Origin: Reichenbachiella ulvae
Lineage (GTDB): Bacteria > Bacteroidota > Bacteroidia > Cytophagales > Cyclobacteriaceae
NCBI RefSeq assembly: GCF_025833875.1
Contig: NZ_JAOYOD010000001.1
Coordinates: 5,057,501 to 5,121,500, forward strand
Direction of reading: 5' to 3'
DNA: 64,000 bases
Shown here one piece after another: positions 63,126-64,000 of the stretch. Below the pieces are notes generated by a model. It did not search any database. It was not told where the DNA came from and saw only the letters and a program-made list of their open reading frames with translations. Position numbers and translations under genes: made by a program. How positions within the stretch are numbered: the first letter of the stretch is position 1; each line of letters begins with the position of its first letter.

Positions 63126-63452
63126 TGTGATGTCGTTTTGTTGTGGAAATGAAGACGTAATTTATAGCTAATTTCACAATTTTTTTCTTATCTCAGAGAT
63201 TTGAAAAGGTAAATATTTTAGCAATTATAGAGTGTTTTAGACATAAATCGAAATTATATGCTAAAAAAATTAGTATTACTGATATTGGATTAGTAATCTA
63301 GTTGATAGTCAGTGGTATAGCTTCGTTATATTTCCCTAATGTTACTATTTTGTTACCGCTTATTTATTCGGCTCATTATTTGAATAAAAATTGTGAGTTT
63401 TGAGGGATTTATTAAGCTTTGGTTAATCCAAAGGATTTAGTGAGAAACACAA
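63126..63452. other. Intergenic region between recA and the response regulator
   Basis: 327 bp with divergent promoters. CTTTGG-TTAAT-CCAAAG (63417-63433) is a small inverted repeat 20 bp before the regulator start. No other feature is seen. Confidence 0.5.
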
Positions 63453-64000
63453 ATGTCAGGAAATAAGAAAATATTGGTTGTAGATGATGAGGTTGATATT
63501 CTTGACCTATTGAAATACAACCTTGAAAAAGAGGGGTATCAGGTAGAAGTAGCTGAAAACGGGATGGAAGCTGTGAAGCTGGCTAAGAAGTTCGTCCCTG
63601 ATCTTGTCCTATTAGATATCATGATGCCAGGACAGGATGGAGTGGAGACTTGTAGACAGTTGAGAGAATTCAAAGAACTGGCTAATAGTTTTATCATCTT
63701 TTTAACTGCCAGGGTGGAGGAGTACTCTGAGGTAGCGGCTTTTGAGAATGGAGCTGACGACTATCTGACTAAACCGATCAAGCCAAGAGCCCTAATGAGC
63801 CGAATCAATGCGGTTTTCAGGAGGTCCAAGAAAGAAGTAGATCAAGTAGAGAAAGTTTCTGCCGGAGATCTGGAAATAGACAAAGACAGCTACACTGTAA
63901 AAAGAGGTGCTGAAGAATTCTCATTACCGAAGAAGGAATTTGAGCTATTGTATTTTCTTGCTCAGCATCCGGGTAAAGTTTTTAGCCGCGACGAACTCCT
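63453..64000 (+). CDS. OmpR/PhoB-family response regulator (partial, cut by window end)
   Basis: At least 182 residues are visible before the end of the window. The receiver domain (about 1-125) has VDDE, the phosphoacceptor Asp55 in LVLLDIMMPG and the Lys in LTKPIKP. The C-terminal winged helix begins around 145 (LEIDKDSYTVKRGAEEFSLPKKEFELLYFL), the start of an OmpR-type DNA-binding domain. It should be followed by a sensor kinase outside the window, as is common for PhoR/PhoB pairs (inference). Confidence 0.93.
   Translation, partial: MSGNKKILVVDDEVDILDLLKYNLEKEGYQVEVAENGMEAVKLAKKFVPDLVLLDIMMPGQDGVETCRQLREFKELANSFIIFLTARVEEYSEVAAFENGADDYLTKPIKPRALMSRINAVFRRSKKEVDQVEKVSAGDLEIDKDSYTVKRGAEEFSLPKKEFELLYFLAQHPGKVFSRDEL

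Overview
The window is chromosomal DNA of a Bacteroidota bacterium, most likely of the order Cytophagales (inference). The signs are a PorX-type response regulator with a PglZ domain, which regulates the type IX secretion system. A fused MurF-alanine racemase, Bacteroidota-type promoters (TTG, about 19-21 nt, TAnnTTTG) before tRNA-Gly and the PurF-like gene, and few clear Shine-Dalgarno sequences agree with this.

The left core (1-19328) starts in the 3' end of a 23S rRNA gene, followed by 5S rRNA. It then carries a photolyase, a DEAD-box helicase, HtpG, an aldehyde dehydrogenase, a SNF2-family helicase broken by a one-base frameshift, MurF-Alr, a TPR protein with a coupled 47-residue protein, an ECF sigma factor with a membrane partner, tRNA-Gly(GCC) and tRNA-Leu(UAA).

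Positions 19317-43761 form a 24.4 kb integrative mobilizable element inserted in the 3' end of tRNA-Leu. A 27-bp exact direct repeat marks both ends (attL, attR), and paired 12-bp GGTGTCG repeats lie just inside each end. The right end encodes a tyrosine recombinase. Mobility functions are an excisionase-like HTH protein, a relaxase with MobC and a likely oriT, and ParA with a small partner next to a cluster of palindromes. No conjugation pore is encoded. An IS3-family element of 1291 bp sits between the excisionase and integrase modules.

The cargo is mainly anti-phage defence. It holds a type I restriction-modification locus with an Abi_2 HEPN protein between hsdS and hsdR. A tightly coupled operon follows: putAbiC-like membrane protein, 38-residue ORF, PLD nuclease and PD-(D/E)XK/DUF5655 nuclease. 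There is also a HipA-like kinase coupled to a HipA N-domain/HIRAN protein, a protein with a candidate Apea-like HEPN domain, and two tandem metallophosphoesterases with an Xre regulator and nearby palindromic sites. The putAbiC-PLD-DUF5655 operon and the kinase/HIRAN pair are the best candidates for undescribed systems.

The right core (43762-64000) carries a GH127 lipoprotein, an M20 peptidase operon with a frameshifted secreted protein, a Crp/Fnr regulator, an FAH-family enzyme and a PurF-like amidotransferase. These are followed by a lipoprotein, an ABC ATPase, FabZ, an HD hydrolase, a porX-tsaE-ald run, ValS, RecA and the start of an OmpR-family response regulator cut by the window end. 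A striking set of three palindromes spaced exactly 44 bp apart lies at 46751-46862.
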